Below, piece by piece: positions 18,908-31,143 of a stretch of DNA of 64,000 nucleotides. Both the position numbers and the translations under genes were made by a program. The DNA comes from Symsagittifera roscoffensis (Eukaryota > Xenacoelomorpha > Acoela > Convolutidae). Every line of letters starts with the position of its first letter. Position 1 is the stretch's first letter. The notes beneath the pieces were generated by a model, which saw only the letters and a program-made list of their open reading frames with translations, was not told the origin of the DNA and searched no databases. Location of the stretch: assembly GCF_963678635.1 (NCBI RefSeq), contig NC_087062.1, positions 31,518,704 through 31,582,703 on the forward strand. The letters are read 5' to 3'.

Positions 18908-19779
18908 TGTAACAGTCGCCTACTGCAGTCACATATGAGGCTTAAGAAAAATAGGCCCTATAACCACTGGCTCAAGGGTCCGGGACACTATCTCTTGTGT
19001 TTTTCTACCTCAAGAACGGTCGGAGCCAGTTCGGTTCGCTTGCGACATGAGACTAGAACTCGCTACAGCTTGAAGGCTACTACCAAAATATCCCCCCACT
19101 CTAGAAAATAAGAACGTCCCCATACTTTGGTCTCAAAATACCCAAAATACGCGAACGCCGTTAAAAACAGGGTCGGAACAATCCGTTAAGTTACTTTTTA
19201 TTGGACAGTGGAATTTTGATCCATTTCAGATGGATCAACCTAAAACTCACCTTATCTCAACATAGCAATTATAAAACACACTCGAGAAATTTAAATTGGG
19301 AACTCACATGTCGATGTACTCGAGCACAAGGAATAATTAAATTGGTAAGCAACTCAAGAATTAGGTAATATAACTAAGTAAGTTTGATACTGGTCAGTTT
19401 TGGTAACAGAAGTAAGTTCTGGCTCCAGAATTTGAGTTTTTGTATGAACCATTGGGACACTCAAGCTGTCCACCTTTCCATTGAAGGCTCACTCTAGTTT
19501 GTTCCGAATCGTTGTTCTCTCTTCTTTTTGTTATCTCTCCTTCTATTCCGGGATAAGACAGCTCTACTCGTGTCCTATTTTATATCTAGAAATTGCGAAT
19601 AGCAATTTCCCGCTGTTTTTCTTGAGTATTTTCCCGCAATTGTAAATCCGGATGTTCTGATTTTTCACTTTTTGTTTTCAGTTGGTACGAGAAAACTGAG
19701 CATGACAGGCTCTATTCGAAAATTTGAAAATTAAAATTCCACTCCAAAATTACGTATTTTCGTGTCCCTCAAGGTCAAA
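18908..19779 (-). repeat. Element A 5' LTR, truncated
   Basis: Matches 2514-3385 with about nine differences, then stops abruptly at GGTCAAA where the tandem array begins. About 400 bp of U3 are missing, but the TATA box (19577-19584) is retained. CAAA is shared at the joint. Confidence 0.9.
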
Positions 19780-20139
19780 TTTTGTATCCTTTTTGGTACA
19801 AAAAGTAAGGTATTATTCTGTGGGGGGCTCGACAGTGCTGCACTGTAGTGACCCTTCACCACCGAACTGCGAATTTCCGAGTTAAGCACCTTAATTCGGA
19901 TATTGAACAAACCCGGAGGGGTATAGTTTTACTACTATTATTATTTATACAGCCTATATTACTACTCCTATATCGTTTTTCAGTGAAAAACACAGTAAAC
20001 GGACCGGTTTTTAGGGTCAAAATAGCGATATTTTGATCCCCCCACAAATCGCGATTTTTGAGATATCGATATTTTTTGAAACGGAAAAAAGCGCTAAATT
20101 AGTGAGGATCATCGTAACTTTACTACTATAATAGGTAGA

Positions 20140-21304
20140 ACCGGTTTGCGCTCTAGCCATGGCCATCGGGTCCACAGACTTCAACAGACGATGGAATACT
20201 GCCAGATTTGAGCGTCAGGAGAGTCAGTGTCAAGTATCCATCGATCCTCAGAGTCTCCACACCCCTACTAAACTTAAAGGCTGGGCGCATATTGAATAGG
20301 TACCTGGGGAACACCAGATACAATGCCAGCAAACAAAATCTGGCACCAGAGACCCAGAAGACCAGGTTGGTTGACATACTCAAGATGTCCTGAATAAATG
20401 CATCGAAGAGGGTTTTCCCCGCGGAGAACAATCTATCATGCATTTCTTCTCCCAATAGAATTTCGTGCGTCATCCTTGTTTTCAAGTTCCCCGTGCCGGT
20501 ATCCTTCCAGAAACCACTGATGGTCGTGTCATTCGCTAAGGAGAAGAACGTTCCCACCGTCAATCTTTCTTCTCGGCTCGCTGAAGTTGGTCCTGCATGA
20601 ACTCCCACACCTGTTTTATCGATGAGGGTGCCGACTCTTTCGTCTTTTCAGTCACACTCTCAAGCCTTGGCGTCAGGAATTGCCATCTTCCTCTCTCTTG
20701 CGTAAGGCGATACATCATTTACTCCAACTGCTTCTCCGCATACGCCATGTTCCTCAGATCATGTTTGGGCCGCCTCGAGTTACTCTTAGAGTCTATAATC
20801 GTGAGCTCCATGCTCCGGAACCACAGGCTCGCGGTCACGTGGCTGATCACATGATGGTCATCTTTTAACTCTGGTGTGAAATTAAATTGTCTGGCCATGT
20901 TTGAAATCTCCAGACATAATATTTCATCTAGCTTTATCAAGATGTCTGCCAGCTCGTAGAAGCCACTCGGGGTGTGGGATATGTCCGCCCAGGCCACTGC
21001 CACTTCCGATCTCATGAGTCTCAAATTTTTCAGTTCCAGTTCCCTGGTTTGGAGCAGCCATCAGCATACGCACTCCGCTGCCTTAAATCAAAATAACACC
21101 GCATAGAATAGCGAATTGAAGGGTAGTTAGCATGATTGCGTACCAAGGCGACGAAGTGAACACCAATCTTGTCTTTGGTCACAGTTTGACCGCCACCAAC
21201 TCCTGTATTTTGTTCATTGGGGCGAACAACGTCTGTATTTCCTCCCAGATCTTTTTTCGCATGAGTTTTCCACTCACTTCTCGGGGGTTCCAGAAGACCT
21301 GCTG
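20140..21304 (-). pseudogene. Antisense ORF2b fragment, array unit 1
   Basis: Minus-strand pieces match ORF2b of A/C from TGFLEQL to RVDGYLALVLLT: GLLEPPRSEW, VAVAWADISH, ADILIKLDEILCLEISN, TASLWFRSMEL, FPRYLFNMRPAF and SRGVETLRIDGYLTL. Frames are broken at ~21030 and ~20710. It derives from a third subfamily, closer to A/C than to B. Its 5' end abuts the LTR exactly. Confidence 0.8.
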
Positions 21305-22127
21305 TGTGACATTCGACCAGAATTGACAAAAAAGGCCAGTTCGAGTTATTAGCCGCTGACCTTGAGAATTGGCAGTTTTAACAGATTAGCGACGTTATTG
21401 GAACGATTAGACATACTGTGAAGGTCATAATATTCTGGTATTTTCAACTTTTAAAATTTCGAATGAAGACGTCAGATTTCCGAGAAACGTCAAAAACGGC
21501 CATTTTGGAAGAAATCCAAAAAGAAACAGAACAACGACAGAAGTTGCGAAAACAACAACGACGATAGTTGCGAGAAAAACGACGATAAGAAATAAAAAAA
21601 ATACGACACAGTATCAGCAGAGACCGCTCCGAGTTGAAACGATTGTGTCGCTACAATCGTTGCAAGGCCATTCACACTAACGGTGAAGGGTGGAAACCAG
21701 CCTTCCGGAGAGGAAAAAAGGGTGTTATTTCCCCGGATTCAGGAATCCGGAGCGGTCTTGAGACTTGAACTCAAACTGTTTCAAACTAACTTTTAGCTTC
21801 TGGTTACGTCCTGAATTGAATTTAAATAAGATCTTGATTCATTTTCTGACAAGGAGAAGCTAGGAGTTGAGGGAAAGGGTTGATCCATCTTCGATGGAGA
21901 TGATGATTTTTATCTACTGAACAAAAACAATAGTAATATAGTAAATAGTAGTAGCCCTGTTTTTTAGGAGTGACCTCGTGGTCTGGGGTTACTGAGACCC
22001 AGCCATGGCTCACTATTTTGCATGTATTTGAGCTAATTTGAGCGTTCTGGTCGAAGCCGGAGAACAGTAACGTTTTTGTCGACCCGATGTTGAAAAGACC
22101 ACCAAAAGAACTGGAACGAATGTTATA
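21305..22127 (+). repeat. B-type LTR, array unit 1
   Basis: Starts TGTGACATTC and ends GAATGTTATA (823 bp). It is alignable to the element B 3' LTR and the solo LTR but has ~130 bp extra near its 3' end. Confidence 0.8.
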
Positions 22128-23161
22128 TAGATGTTTTTATGGCTCTCCTGGGTGTTATTCCTTTTTAACATCATGGCGGGCAGAATCGTTAAAGGGCACT
22201 CCGCGCCGAGCGGATGCTCATAATAACGCCTTTAATAGGCCCTAACCGCCGGGGCGGAAGGGTAGTTTGGGACGCGGAAGCCTTCCGGATTCCCGTGAAT
22301 AGCTTTTTAACCTAGTTAAGACCAAAAAATCACGAACCAAGAATGGTGGAGAGATTCGCGGTCCCGTCATTTCCTGAGTGGTACGTGACCAACAACACTT
22401 ATAGATATACAGGAAACCAAACAAAAAGTAGTATAGTACCTAAGAAAAACGAAAAAAAAAATAAAAAATCACCGAAATAACCAAAAAGAGTAAAAAAATA
22501 TAAAATCAGTAGAAATCATCCCCCCAGACGAGATGTTATCCGACCCTCCCGTTTGTTGTTGTTAAATATATTGTTGTTACCGGCATTTATATCAGTCAGG
22601 ACCGTTACGATCGATTTTGTGGCCCGTTTTTGAGGCTTGTACTGTAGGGTTATTTGAGTATTTAGGCACGTTAAGGCTAATTTGCGCTCAATCCGGAAAG
22701 GTCTCGGGGTTAAAAAGAATACTGATCCGGCAAGCAGTTCAAAGAGCGACAAGAAGGGGCTCAAGGACAACAACAATCGACTGTTGGGTTTCGTTAACAA
22801 ATTTTGTATCCTTTTTGGTACAAAAAGTAAGGTATTATTCTGTGGGGGGCTCGACAGTGCTGCACTGTAGTGACCCTTCACCACCGAACTGCGAATTTCC
22901 GAGTTAAGCACCTTAATTCGGATATTGAACAAACCCGGAGGGGTATAGTTTTACTACTATTATTATTTATACAGCCTATATTACTACTCCTATATCGTTT
23001 TTCAGTGAAAAACACAGTAAACGGACCGGTTTTTAGGGTCAAAATAGCGATATTTTGATCCCCCCACAAATCGCGATTTTTGAGATATCGATATTTTTTG
23101 AAACGGAAAAAAGCGCTAAATTAGTGAGGATCATCGTAACTTTACTACTATAATAGGTAGA

Positions 23162-24325
23162 ACCGGTTTGCGCTCTAGCCATGGCCATCGGGTCCACAGA
23201 CTTCAACAGACGATGGAATACTGCCAGATTTGAGCGTCAGGAGAGTCAGTGTCAAGTATCCATCGATCCTCAGAGTCTCCACACCCCTACTAAACTTAAA
23301 GGCTGGGCGCATATTGAATAGGTACCTGGGGAACACCAGATACAATGCCAGCAAACAAAATCTGGCACCAGAGACCCAGAAGACCAGGTTGGTTGACATA
23401 CTCAAGATGTCCTGAATAAATGCATCGAAGAGGGTTTTCCCCGCGGAGAACAATCTATCATGCATTTCTTCTCCCAATAGAATTTCGTGCGTCATCCTTG
23501 TTTTCAAGTTCCCCGTGCCGGTATCCTTCCAGAAACCACTGATGGTCGTGTCATTCGCTACGGAGAAGAACGTTCCCACCGTCAATCTTTCTTCTCGGCT
23601 CGCTGAAGTTGGTCCTGCATGAACTCCCACACCTGTTTTATCGATGAGGGTGCCGACTCTTTCGTCTTTTCAGTCACACTCTCAAGCCTTGGCGTCAGGA
23701 ATTGCCATCTTCCTCTCTCTTGCGTAAGGCGATACATCATTTACTCCAACTGCTTCTCCGCATACGCCATGTTCCTCAGATCATGTTTGGGCCGCCTCGA
23801 GTTACTCTTAGAGTCTATAATCGTGAGCTCCATGCTCCGGAACCACAGGCTCGCGGTCACGTGGCTGATCACATGATGGTCATCTTTTAACTCTGGTGTG
23901 AAATTAAATTGTCTGGCCATGTTTGAAATCTCCAGACATAATATTTCATCTAGCTTTATCAAGATGTCTGCCAGCTCGTACAAGCCACTCGGGGTATGGG
24001 ATATGTCCGCCCAGGCCACTGCCACTTCCGATCTCATGAGTCTCAAATTTTTCAGTTCCAGTTCCTGGTTCGGACTAGCCATCAGCATACGCACTCCGCT
24101 GCCTTAAATCAAAATAACACCGCATAGAATAGCGAATTGAAGGGTAGGTAGCATGATTGCGTACCAAGGCGACGAAGTGAACACCAATCTTGTCTTTGGT
24201 CACAGTTTGACCGCCACCAACTCCTGTATTTTGTTCATTGGGGCGAACAACGGTTGTATTTCCTCCCAGATCTTTTTTCGCATGAGTTTTCCACTCACTT
24301 CTCGGGGGTTCCAGAAGACCTGCTG
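23162..24325 (-). pseudogene. Antisense ORF2b fragment, array unit 2
   Basis: Same content as the unit 1 fragment; the 23741-24094 segment reads further (LMASPNQELELKNLRL), where unit 1 has small changes. Confidence 0.8.
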
Positions 24326-25147
24326 TGTGACATTCGACCAGAATTGACAAAAAAGGCCAGTTCGAGTTATTAGCCGCTGACCTTGAGAATTGGCAGTTTT
24401 AACAGATTAGCGACGTTATTGGAACGATTAGACATACTGTGAAGGTCATAATATTCTGGTATTTTCAACTTTTAAAATTTCGAATGAAGACGTCAGATTT
24501 CCGAGAAACGTCAAAAACGGCCATTTTGGAAGAAATCCAAAAAGAAACAGAACAACGACAGAAGTTGCGAAAACAACAACGACGATAGTTGCGAGAAAAA
24601 CGACGATAAGAAATAAAAAAAATACGACACAGTATCAGCAGAGACCGCTCCGAGTTGAAACGATTGTGTCGCTACAATCGTTGCAAGGCCATTCACACTA
24701 ACGGTGAAGGGTGGAAACCAGCCTTCAGGAGAGGAAAAAAGGGTGTTATTTCCCCGGATTCAGGAATCCGGAGCGGTCTTGAGACTTGAACTCAAACTGT
24801 TTCAAATTAACTTTTAGCTTCTGGTTACGTCCTGAATTGAATTTAAATAAGATCTTGATTCATTTTCTGACAAGGAGAAGCTAGGAGTTGAGGGAAAGGG
24901 TTGATCCATCTTCGATGGAGATGATGATTTTTATCTACTGAACAAAAACAATCGTAATATAGTAAATAGTAGTAGCCCTGTTTTTAGGAGTGACCTCGTG
25001 GTCTGGGGATACTGAGACCCAGCCATGGCTCACTATTTTGCATGTAATTGAGCTAATTTGAGCGTTCTGGTCGAAGCCGGAGAACAGTAACGTTTTTGTC
25101 GACCCGATGTTGAAAAGACCACCAAAATAACTGGAGCGAATGTTATA
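24326..25147 (+). repeat. B-type LTR, array unit 2
   Basis: 822 bp, TGTGACATTC to GAATGTTATA, almost identical to the LTRs of units 1 and 3. Followed by the primer-site 15-mer at 25160-25174. Confidence 0.8.
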
Positions 25148-26131
25148 TAGATGTTTTTATGGCGCTCCTGGGTGTTATTCCTTTTTAACATCATGACGGG
25201 CAGAATCGTTAAAGGGCACTCCGCGCCGAGCGGATGCTCATATTAACGCCTTTAATAGGCCCTAACCGCCGGGGCGGAAGGGTAGTTCGGGACGCGGAAG
25301 CCTTCCAGATTCCCGTGAATAGCTTTTTAACCTAGTTAAGACAGAAAAACTAGTTAGATTAGACCAAAAATAGTTATAGATATACAAAAAACTAAACAAA
25401 AAGTAGTATAGTACCTAAGAAAAACAAAAACATTAAAAAATTACCGAAATAACCCAAAAAAAGTAAAAAAGTATAAAATCAGTAGAAATAATCCCCCCAG
25501 ACGAAATGTGATCCGACCCTCCCGTTTGTTGTTGTTAAATATATTGTTGTTACCGGCATTTATAGCAGTCAGGACCGTTACGATCGATTTTGTGGCCCGT
25601 TTGTGAGGCTTGTACTGTAGGGTTATTTGAGTATTTAGGCACGTTAAGGCTAATTTGCGCTCAATCCGGAAAGATCTCGGGGTTAAAAAGAATACTGATC
25701 CGGCAAGCAGTTCAAAGAGCGACAAGAAGGGGCTCAAGGACAACAACAATCGACTGTTGGGTTTCGTTAACAAATTTTGTATCCCTTTTGGTACAAAAAG
25801 TAAGGTATTATTCTGTGGGGGGCTCGACAGTGCTGCACTGTAGTGACCCTTCACCGAACTGCGAATTTCCGAGTTAAGCACCTTAATTTGGATATTGAAC
25901 AAACCCGGAGGGGTATAGTATTACTACTATTATGATTTATACAGCCTATATTACTACTCCTATATCGTTTTTCAGTGAAAAACACAGTAAAGGGACCGGT
26001 TTTTAGGGTCAAAATAGCGATATTTTGATCCCCCCACAAATCGCGATTTTTGAGATATCGATATTTTTTGAAACGGAAAAAAGCGCTAAATTAGTGAGGA
26101 TCATCGTAACTTTACTACTATAATAGGTAGA

Positions 26132-27295
26132 ACCGGTTTGCGCTCTAGCCATGGCCATCGGGTCCACAGACTTCAACAGACGATGGAATACTGCCAGATT
26201 TGAGCGTCAGGAGAGTCAGTGTCAAGTATCCATCGATCCTCAGAGTCTCCACACCCCTACTAAACTTAAAGGCTGGGCGCATATTGAATAGGTACCTGGG
26301 GAACACCAGATACAATGCCAGCAAACAAAATCTGGCACCAGAGACCCAGAAGACCAGGTTGGTTGACATACTCAAGATGTCCTGAATAAATGCATCGAAG
26401 AGGGTTTTCCCCGCGGAGAACAATCTATCATGCATTTCTTCTCCCAATAGAATTTCGTGCGTCATCCTTGTTTTCAAGTTCCCCGTGCCGGTATCCTTCC
26501 AGAAACCACTGATGGTCGTGTCATTCGCTAAGGAGAAGAACGTTCCCACCGTCAATCTTTCTTCTCGGCTCGCTGAAGTTGGTCCTGCATGAACTCCCAC
26601 ACCTGTTTTATCGATGAGGGTGCCGACTCTTTCGTCTTTTCAGTCACACTCTCAAGCCTTGGCGTCAGGAATTGCCATCTTCCTCTCTCTTGCGTAAGGC
26701 GATACATCATTTACTCCAACTGCTTCTCCGCATACGCCATGTTCCTCAGATCATGTTTGGGCCGCCTCGAGTTACTCTTAGAGTCTATAATCGTGAGCTA
26801 CATGCTCCGGAACCACAGGCTCGCGGTCACGTGGCTGATCACATGATGGTCATCTTTTAACTCTGGTGTGAAATTAAATTGTCTGGCCATGTTTGAAATC
26901 TCCAGACATAATATTTCATCTAGCTTTATCAAGATGTCTGCCAGCTCGTAGAAGCCACTCGGGGTATGGGATATGTCCGCCCAGGCCACTGCCACTTCCG
27001 ATCTCATGAGTCTCAAATTTTTCAGTTCCAGTTCCTGGTTCGGACTAGCCATCAGCATACGCACTCCGCTGCCTTAAATCAAAATAACACCGCATAAAAT
27101 AGCGAATTGAAGGGTAGGTAGCATGATTGCGTACCAAGGCGACGAAGTGAACACCAATCTTGTCTTTGGTCACAGTTTGACCGCCACCAACTCCTGTATT
27201 TTGTTCATTGGGGCGAACAACGTCTGTATTTCCTCCCAGATCTTTTTTCGCATGAGTTTTCCACTCACTTCTCGGGGGTTCCAGAAGACCTGCTG
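26132..27295 (-). pseudogene. Antisense ORF2b fragment, array unit 3
   Basis: Same fragment as in units 1 and 2, with a stop-creating change near 26800. It lies immediately before the LTR that serves as the 5' LTR of element B. Confidence 0.8.
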
Positions 27296-28117
27296 TGTGA
27301 CATTCGACCAGAATTGACAAAAAAGGCCAGTTCGAGTTATTAGCCGCTGACCTTGAGAATTGGCAGTTTTAACAGATTAGCGACGTTATTGGAACGATTA
27401 GACATACTGTGAAGGTCATAATATTCTGGTATTTTCAACTTTTAAAATTTCGAATGAAGACGTCAGATTTCCGAGAAACGTCAAAAACGGCCATTTTGGA
27501 AGAAATCCAAAAAGAAACAGAACAACGACAGAAGTTGCGAAAACAACAACGACGATAGTTGCGAGAAAAACGACGATAAGAAATAAAAAAAATACGACAC
27601 AGTATCAGCAGAGACCGCTCCGAGTTGAAACGATTGTGTCGCTACAATCGTTGCAAGGCCATTCACACTAACGGTGAAGGGTGGAAACCAGCCTTCAGGA
27701 GAGGAAAAAAGGGTGTTATTTCCCCGGATTCAGGAATCCGGAGCGGTCTTGAGACTTGAACTCAAACTGTTTCAAATTAACTTTTAGCTTCTGGTTACGT
27801 CCTGAATTGAATTTAAATAAGATCTTGATTCATTTTCTGACAAGGAGAAGCTAGGAGTTGAGGGAAAGGGTTGATCCATCTTCGATGGAGATGATGATTT
27901 TTATCTACTGAACAAAAACAATAGTAATACAGTAAATAGTAGTAGCCCTGTTTTTAGGAGTGACCTCGTGGTCTGGGGATACTGAGACCCAGCCATGGCT
28001 CACTATTTTGCATGTAATTGAGCTAATTTGAGCGTTCTGGTCGAAGCCGGAGAACAGTAACGTTTTTGTCGACCCGATGTTGAAAAGACCACCAAAAGAA
28101 CTGGAGCGAATGTTATA
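27296..28117 (+). repeat. B-type LTR, array unit 3 (apparent 5' LTR of element B)
   Basis: 822 bp, followed by the primer-site 15-mer (28130-28144) and a leader that runs without interruption to the element B gag. It is clearly diverged from the 3' LTR at 49849-50538, so B is old or its 5' end was replaced. Confidence 0.7.
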
Positions 28118-31100
28118 TAGATGTTTTTATGGCGCTCCTGGGTGTTATTCCTTTTTAACATCATGACGGGCAGAATCGTTAAAGGGCACTCCGCGCCGAG
28201 CGGATGCTCATATTAACGCCTTTAATAGGCCCTAACCGCCGGGGCGGAAGGGTAGTTCGGGACGCGGAAGCCTTCCAGATTCCCGTGAATAGCTTTTTAA
28301 CCTAGTTAAGACAGAAAAACTAGTTAGATTAGACCAAAAATAGTTATAGATATACAAAATACCAAACAAAAAGTAGTATAGTACCTAAGAAAAACAAAAA
28401 CATAAAAAAATTACCGAAATAACCCAAAAAAAGTAAAAAAGTATAAAATCAGTAGAAATAATCCCCCCAGACGAAATGTGATCCGACCCTCCCGTTTGTT
28501 GTTGTTAAATATATTTTTGTTACCGGCATTTATATCAGTCAGGACCGTTACGATCGATTTTGTGGCCCGTTTGTGAGGCTTGTACTGTAGGGTTATTTGA
28601 GTATTTAGGCACGTTAAGGCTAATTTGCGCTCAATCCGGAAAGATCTCGGGGTTAAAAAGAATACTGATCCGGCAAGCAGTTCAAAGAGCGACAAGAAGG
28701 GGCTCAAGGACAACAACAATCGACTGTTGGGTTTCGTTAACAAATTTTGTATCCCTTTTGGTACAAAAAGTAAGGTATTATTCTGTGGGGGGCTCGACAG
28801 TGCTGCACTGTAGTGACCCTTCACCGAACTGCGAATTTCCGAGTTAAGCACCTTAATTTGGACATTGAACAAACCCGGAGGGGTATAGTATTACTACTAT
28901 TATGATTTATACAGCCTATATTACTACTCCTATATCGTTTTTCAGTGAAAAACACAGTAAAGGGACCGGTTTTTAGGGTCAAAATAGCGATATTTTGATC
29001 CCCCCACAAATCGCGATTTTTGAGATATCGATATTTTTTGAAACGGAAAAAAGCGCTAAATTAGTGAGGATCATCGTAAATGTACTAGTATAATAGGTAG
29101 AACCGGTTGAGTTTAGTTCAGAGTGGTTAGAACTGTTTGGCTACCAAAAACTGAATTTTCAAGGTTTTTGAATAGACGAAACGCTAAAAAAAAAGTTTGA
29201 AATTTTTGACTTCTTGTCCCCTAATGAATCGACAGGTTTTAAGACCCGGTTGGCGATAACCTTCCGGGTTACAGAGAAATCGAAATTAACGTCTTTGATT
29301 TAGTGCATTCATCAATCCGGCGTGGTCCACATAGCATAGTTTTTCGATGCTAGACCGTTTTAGATCAATTTTTTTGCATTAAACTAGAAGATTACAGGCC
29401 TTGTGAGCTCGAATCAATAATTTTTAGATCGGAAAGAAGAGAATTGCGAAAAAAGTGAGGCGGAACCTATAAGAGGAGACTTTAGAAAACAAAACGTTTT
29501 GGTTGATAACTTTGGAACTACTGGACAGATCCAGTTGATCTTGGTACCATTAGATCAGAAATTAGCTGAGCTTACTAATAGGAACATCAATTTTTCAAAA
29601 AAAGCTTAAAAACTTTTTAGGAGTGTTTTTAGCAAATTCACCAATTCGGGAAGCTAGACCCTTCACGTTTTATTTAAAAAAAAATTGGAAAGCCCTTACA
29701 CACCTACCAAAGGGTAGTAACGGTTGAATAAGGCATTTTTACGCTGTTCTAGACGAAAAGGGAAGGATAAGAGGACCAGAAAACCATAGTCGAGTCGGAA
29801 CAAGGCTAGTGATAAGACCCTTCACCGTTAGGGTGAATTGTCAAATAAGAGGCTCAACTTCGATCCGGAAGGGTCTAAGGGAAGAAGATACACCCTTCCT
29901 AGTTAGTTCAAACAGCATAATAGCATCGGAGAACGTATCCGGAAGGGTATCGGGTGAAAATTTAGAAAGTCTCAGAGAAGCAGTTTTTACAAACCCGGAG
30001 GGGTCCCAATCCGGAGGGGTCCCAATTTTGCCAATCCGGAGCGGTCCCAATTTTGCCAATCCAGAGGGGTCTCACTTTGGCCAATCCGAAGGGGTCCCAA
30101 TTTTGCCAATCCGGAGCGGTCCCAATTTTGCCAATCCAGAGGGGTCTCACTTTGGCCAATCCGGAGGGGTCTCATTTTGCCAATCCGGAAGCGTCCAAAT
30201 TTTGCCAATCCGGAGAGGTCCTGTTTTTACCAATCCGGAGGGGTATTGTTTTGTCAAGACTTAAGAAGACAACAGAAAATAAGGTAGTTAAAGGTATTAG
30301 GTTATCAGGAGATAGGCTGGGAACCAGTGACTTCACTGGTAACTTGCCTTTTATAAAAAAATGAAGCCAAAACAAAACAGGTCTAAACTCGTATATTCGC
30401 GACACTAAGTCTAAGTTGAACAAGAGTGTGTAATTGATTGGTGTGGATTGAAATCCAAAACGTTTTTGAGAAAAGTGACTGCCCTGAGGATTTCAGTAGG
30501 TTTAGCTCGGGCAGTCCGAAGGCAGATAGGTAACTTAGGACTCGGTGGGTGCAATAAACGCCCACTTGAGAAAATTACTGCCATCAAGTTTTGTCTGTTT
30601 GGTGCAGCACCAAGCAGGAAAGCTCTTTCTTTAGAAACAAGTTCGACTATTATATTGCGACCGACTAAAAGTACAAAACACATACGTTTTTAAAAAAAAA
30701 AATTTTTCTTATTTTTGTTATTTCTGGTTTTAAATCAAAAATATTTGTGCTTGATTGGGCAGTGAGAACACTATCTTTTAACTAAACTGATATCATCATA
30801 CTGTGCTAGTTTCACATTTTACAACTAATAATCGATCATTGTGGGTAAATTGTATACACACTGTACTGTGGTAACAGACAAGGATTCGTGGTCAATATTT
30901 AATAGAAACCTTTGAAAATTATTGTGTTGTGTTTTTGTTATAAGTAGTTAGACTAAAAGGACACTAGCAATCGAATTGAGTGTATAGGCAGTAAAATGTG
31001 ATAAATTAAAAATTAGTCTTGACAAGTCAAGCATACCTAAACTGAGTGATAGCTCAAGGAATATTATACCGGAAAAACTATGAAGAGCAACGAACGACCT

Positions 31101-31143
31101 TTTTGTGGAAAGAATCAAACGAGCCCAGACCGACAAAGGGTAG
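28118..31143 (+). other. Element B 5' leader
   Basis: 3 kb between LTR and gag without a credible gene. It holds the primer-site candidate, AT-rich stretches, scattered CCGGARGGGT decamers and a minisatellite at 29990-30250. Frames at 29809-30264 and 30448-30693 lack recognisable motifs. Confidence 0.75.
29990..30250. repeat. 25-bp minisatellite in element B leader
   Basis: About ten imperfect copies of a ~25-bp unit built on CCAATCCGGAGGGGTCCC and TTTTG, with GGAGCGG, AGAGGGG and GGAAGCG variants. Confidence 0.92.

Larger units (their letters stand above)
2514..19779 (-). mobile_element. Element A: giant Ty3/gypsy-like LTR retrotransposon, internally deleted
   Basis: On the minus strand this region holds a 5' LTR (truncated, 18908-19779), a primer-site candidate, a leader with a minisatellite, gag-pol with a macro-like tail, ORF2a, a truncated ORF2b, a polypurine tract and a 3' LTR (2514-3785). 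The overlapping parts of the two LTRs differ at only about nine positions in ~872 bp, so the insertion is young. Compared with element C it lacks 5.35 kb of ORF2b and 3' noncoding sequence. The undeleted form would be about 23 kb, far longer than ordinary Ty3/gypsy elements of 5-8 kb. Confidence 0.93.
19780..29108. repeat. Tandem array of ~3-kb units (3 full copies and a partial fourth)
   Basis: Units start at 19780, 22802, 25775 and 28745 (periods 3022, 2973, 2970) and are about 98-99% alike by eye. Each holds part of a B-type leader, an antisense ORF2b fragment, a B-type LTR (plus strand), a primer-site candidate and more leader. The last, partial unit runs straight into the element B leader at AACCGGTT (29108). 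The 52-bp length difference of unit 1 is an indel near 22320-22410. Confidence 0.92.

Noticed and set aside
19848-20047. Small open frames of ~62 codons on both strands in each array unit
   Set aside because: They overlap each other in the noncoding leader part and have no motif.
29809-30264. 151-codon frame in the B leader
   Set aside because: Second half is the 25-bp minisatellite; no motif in the first half.
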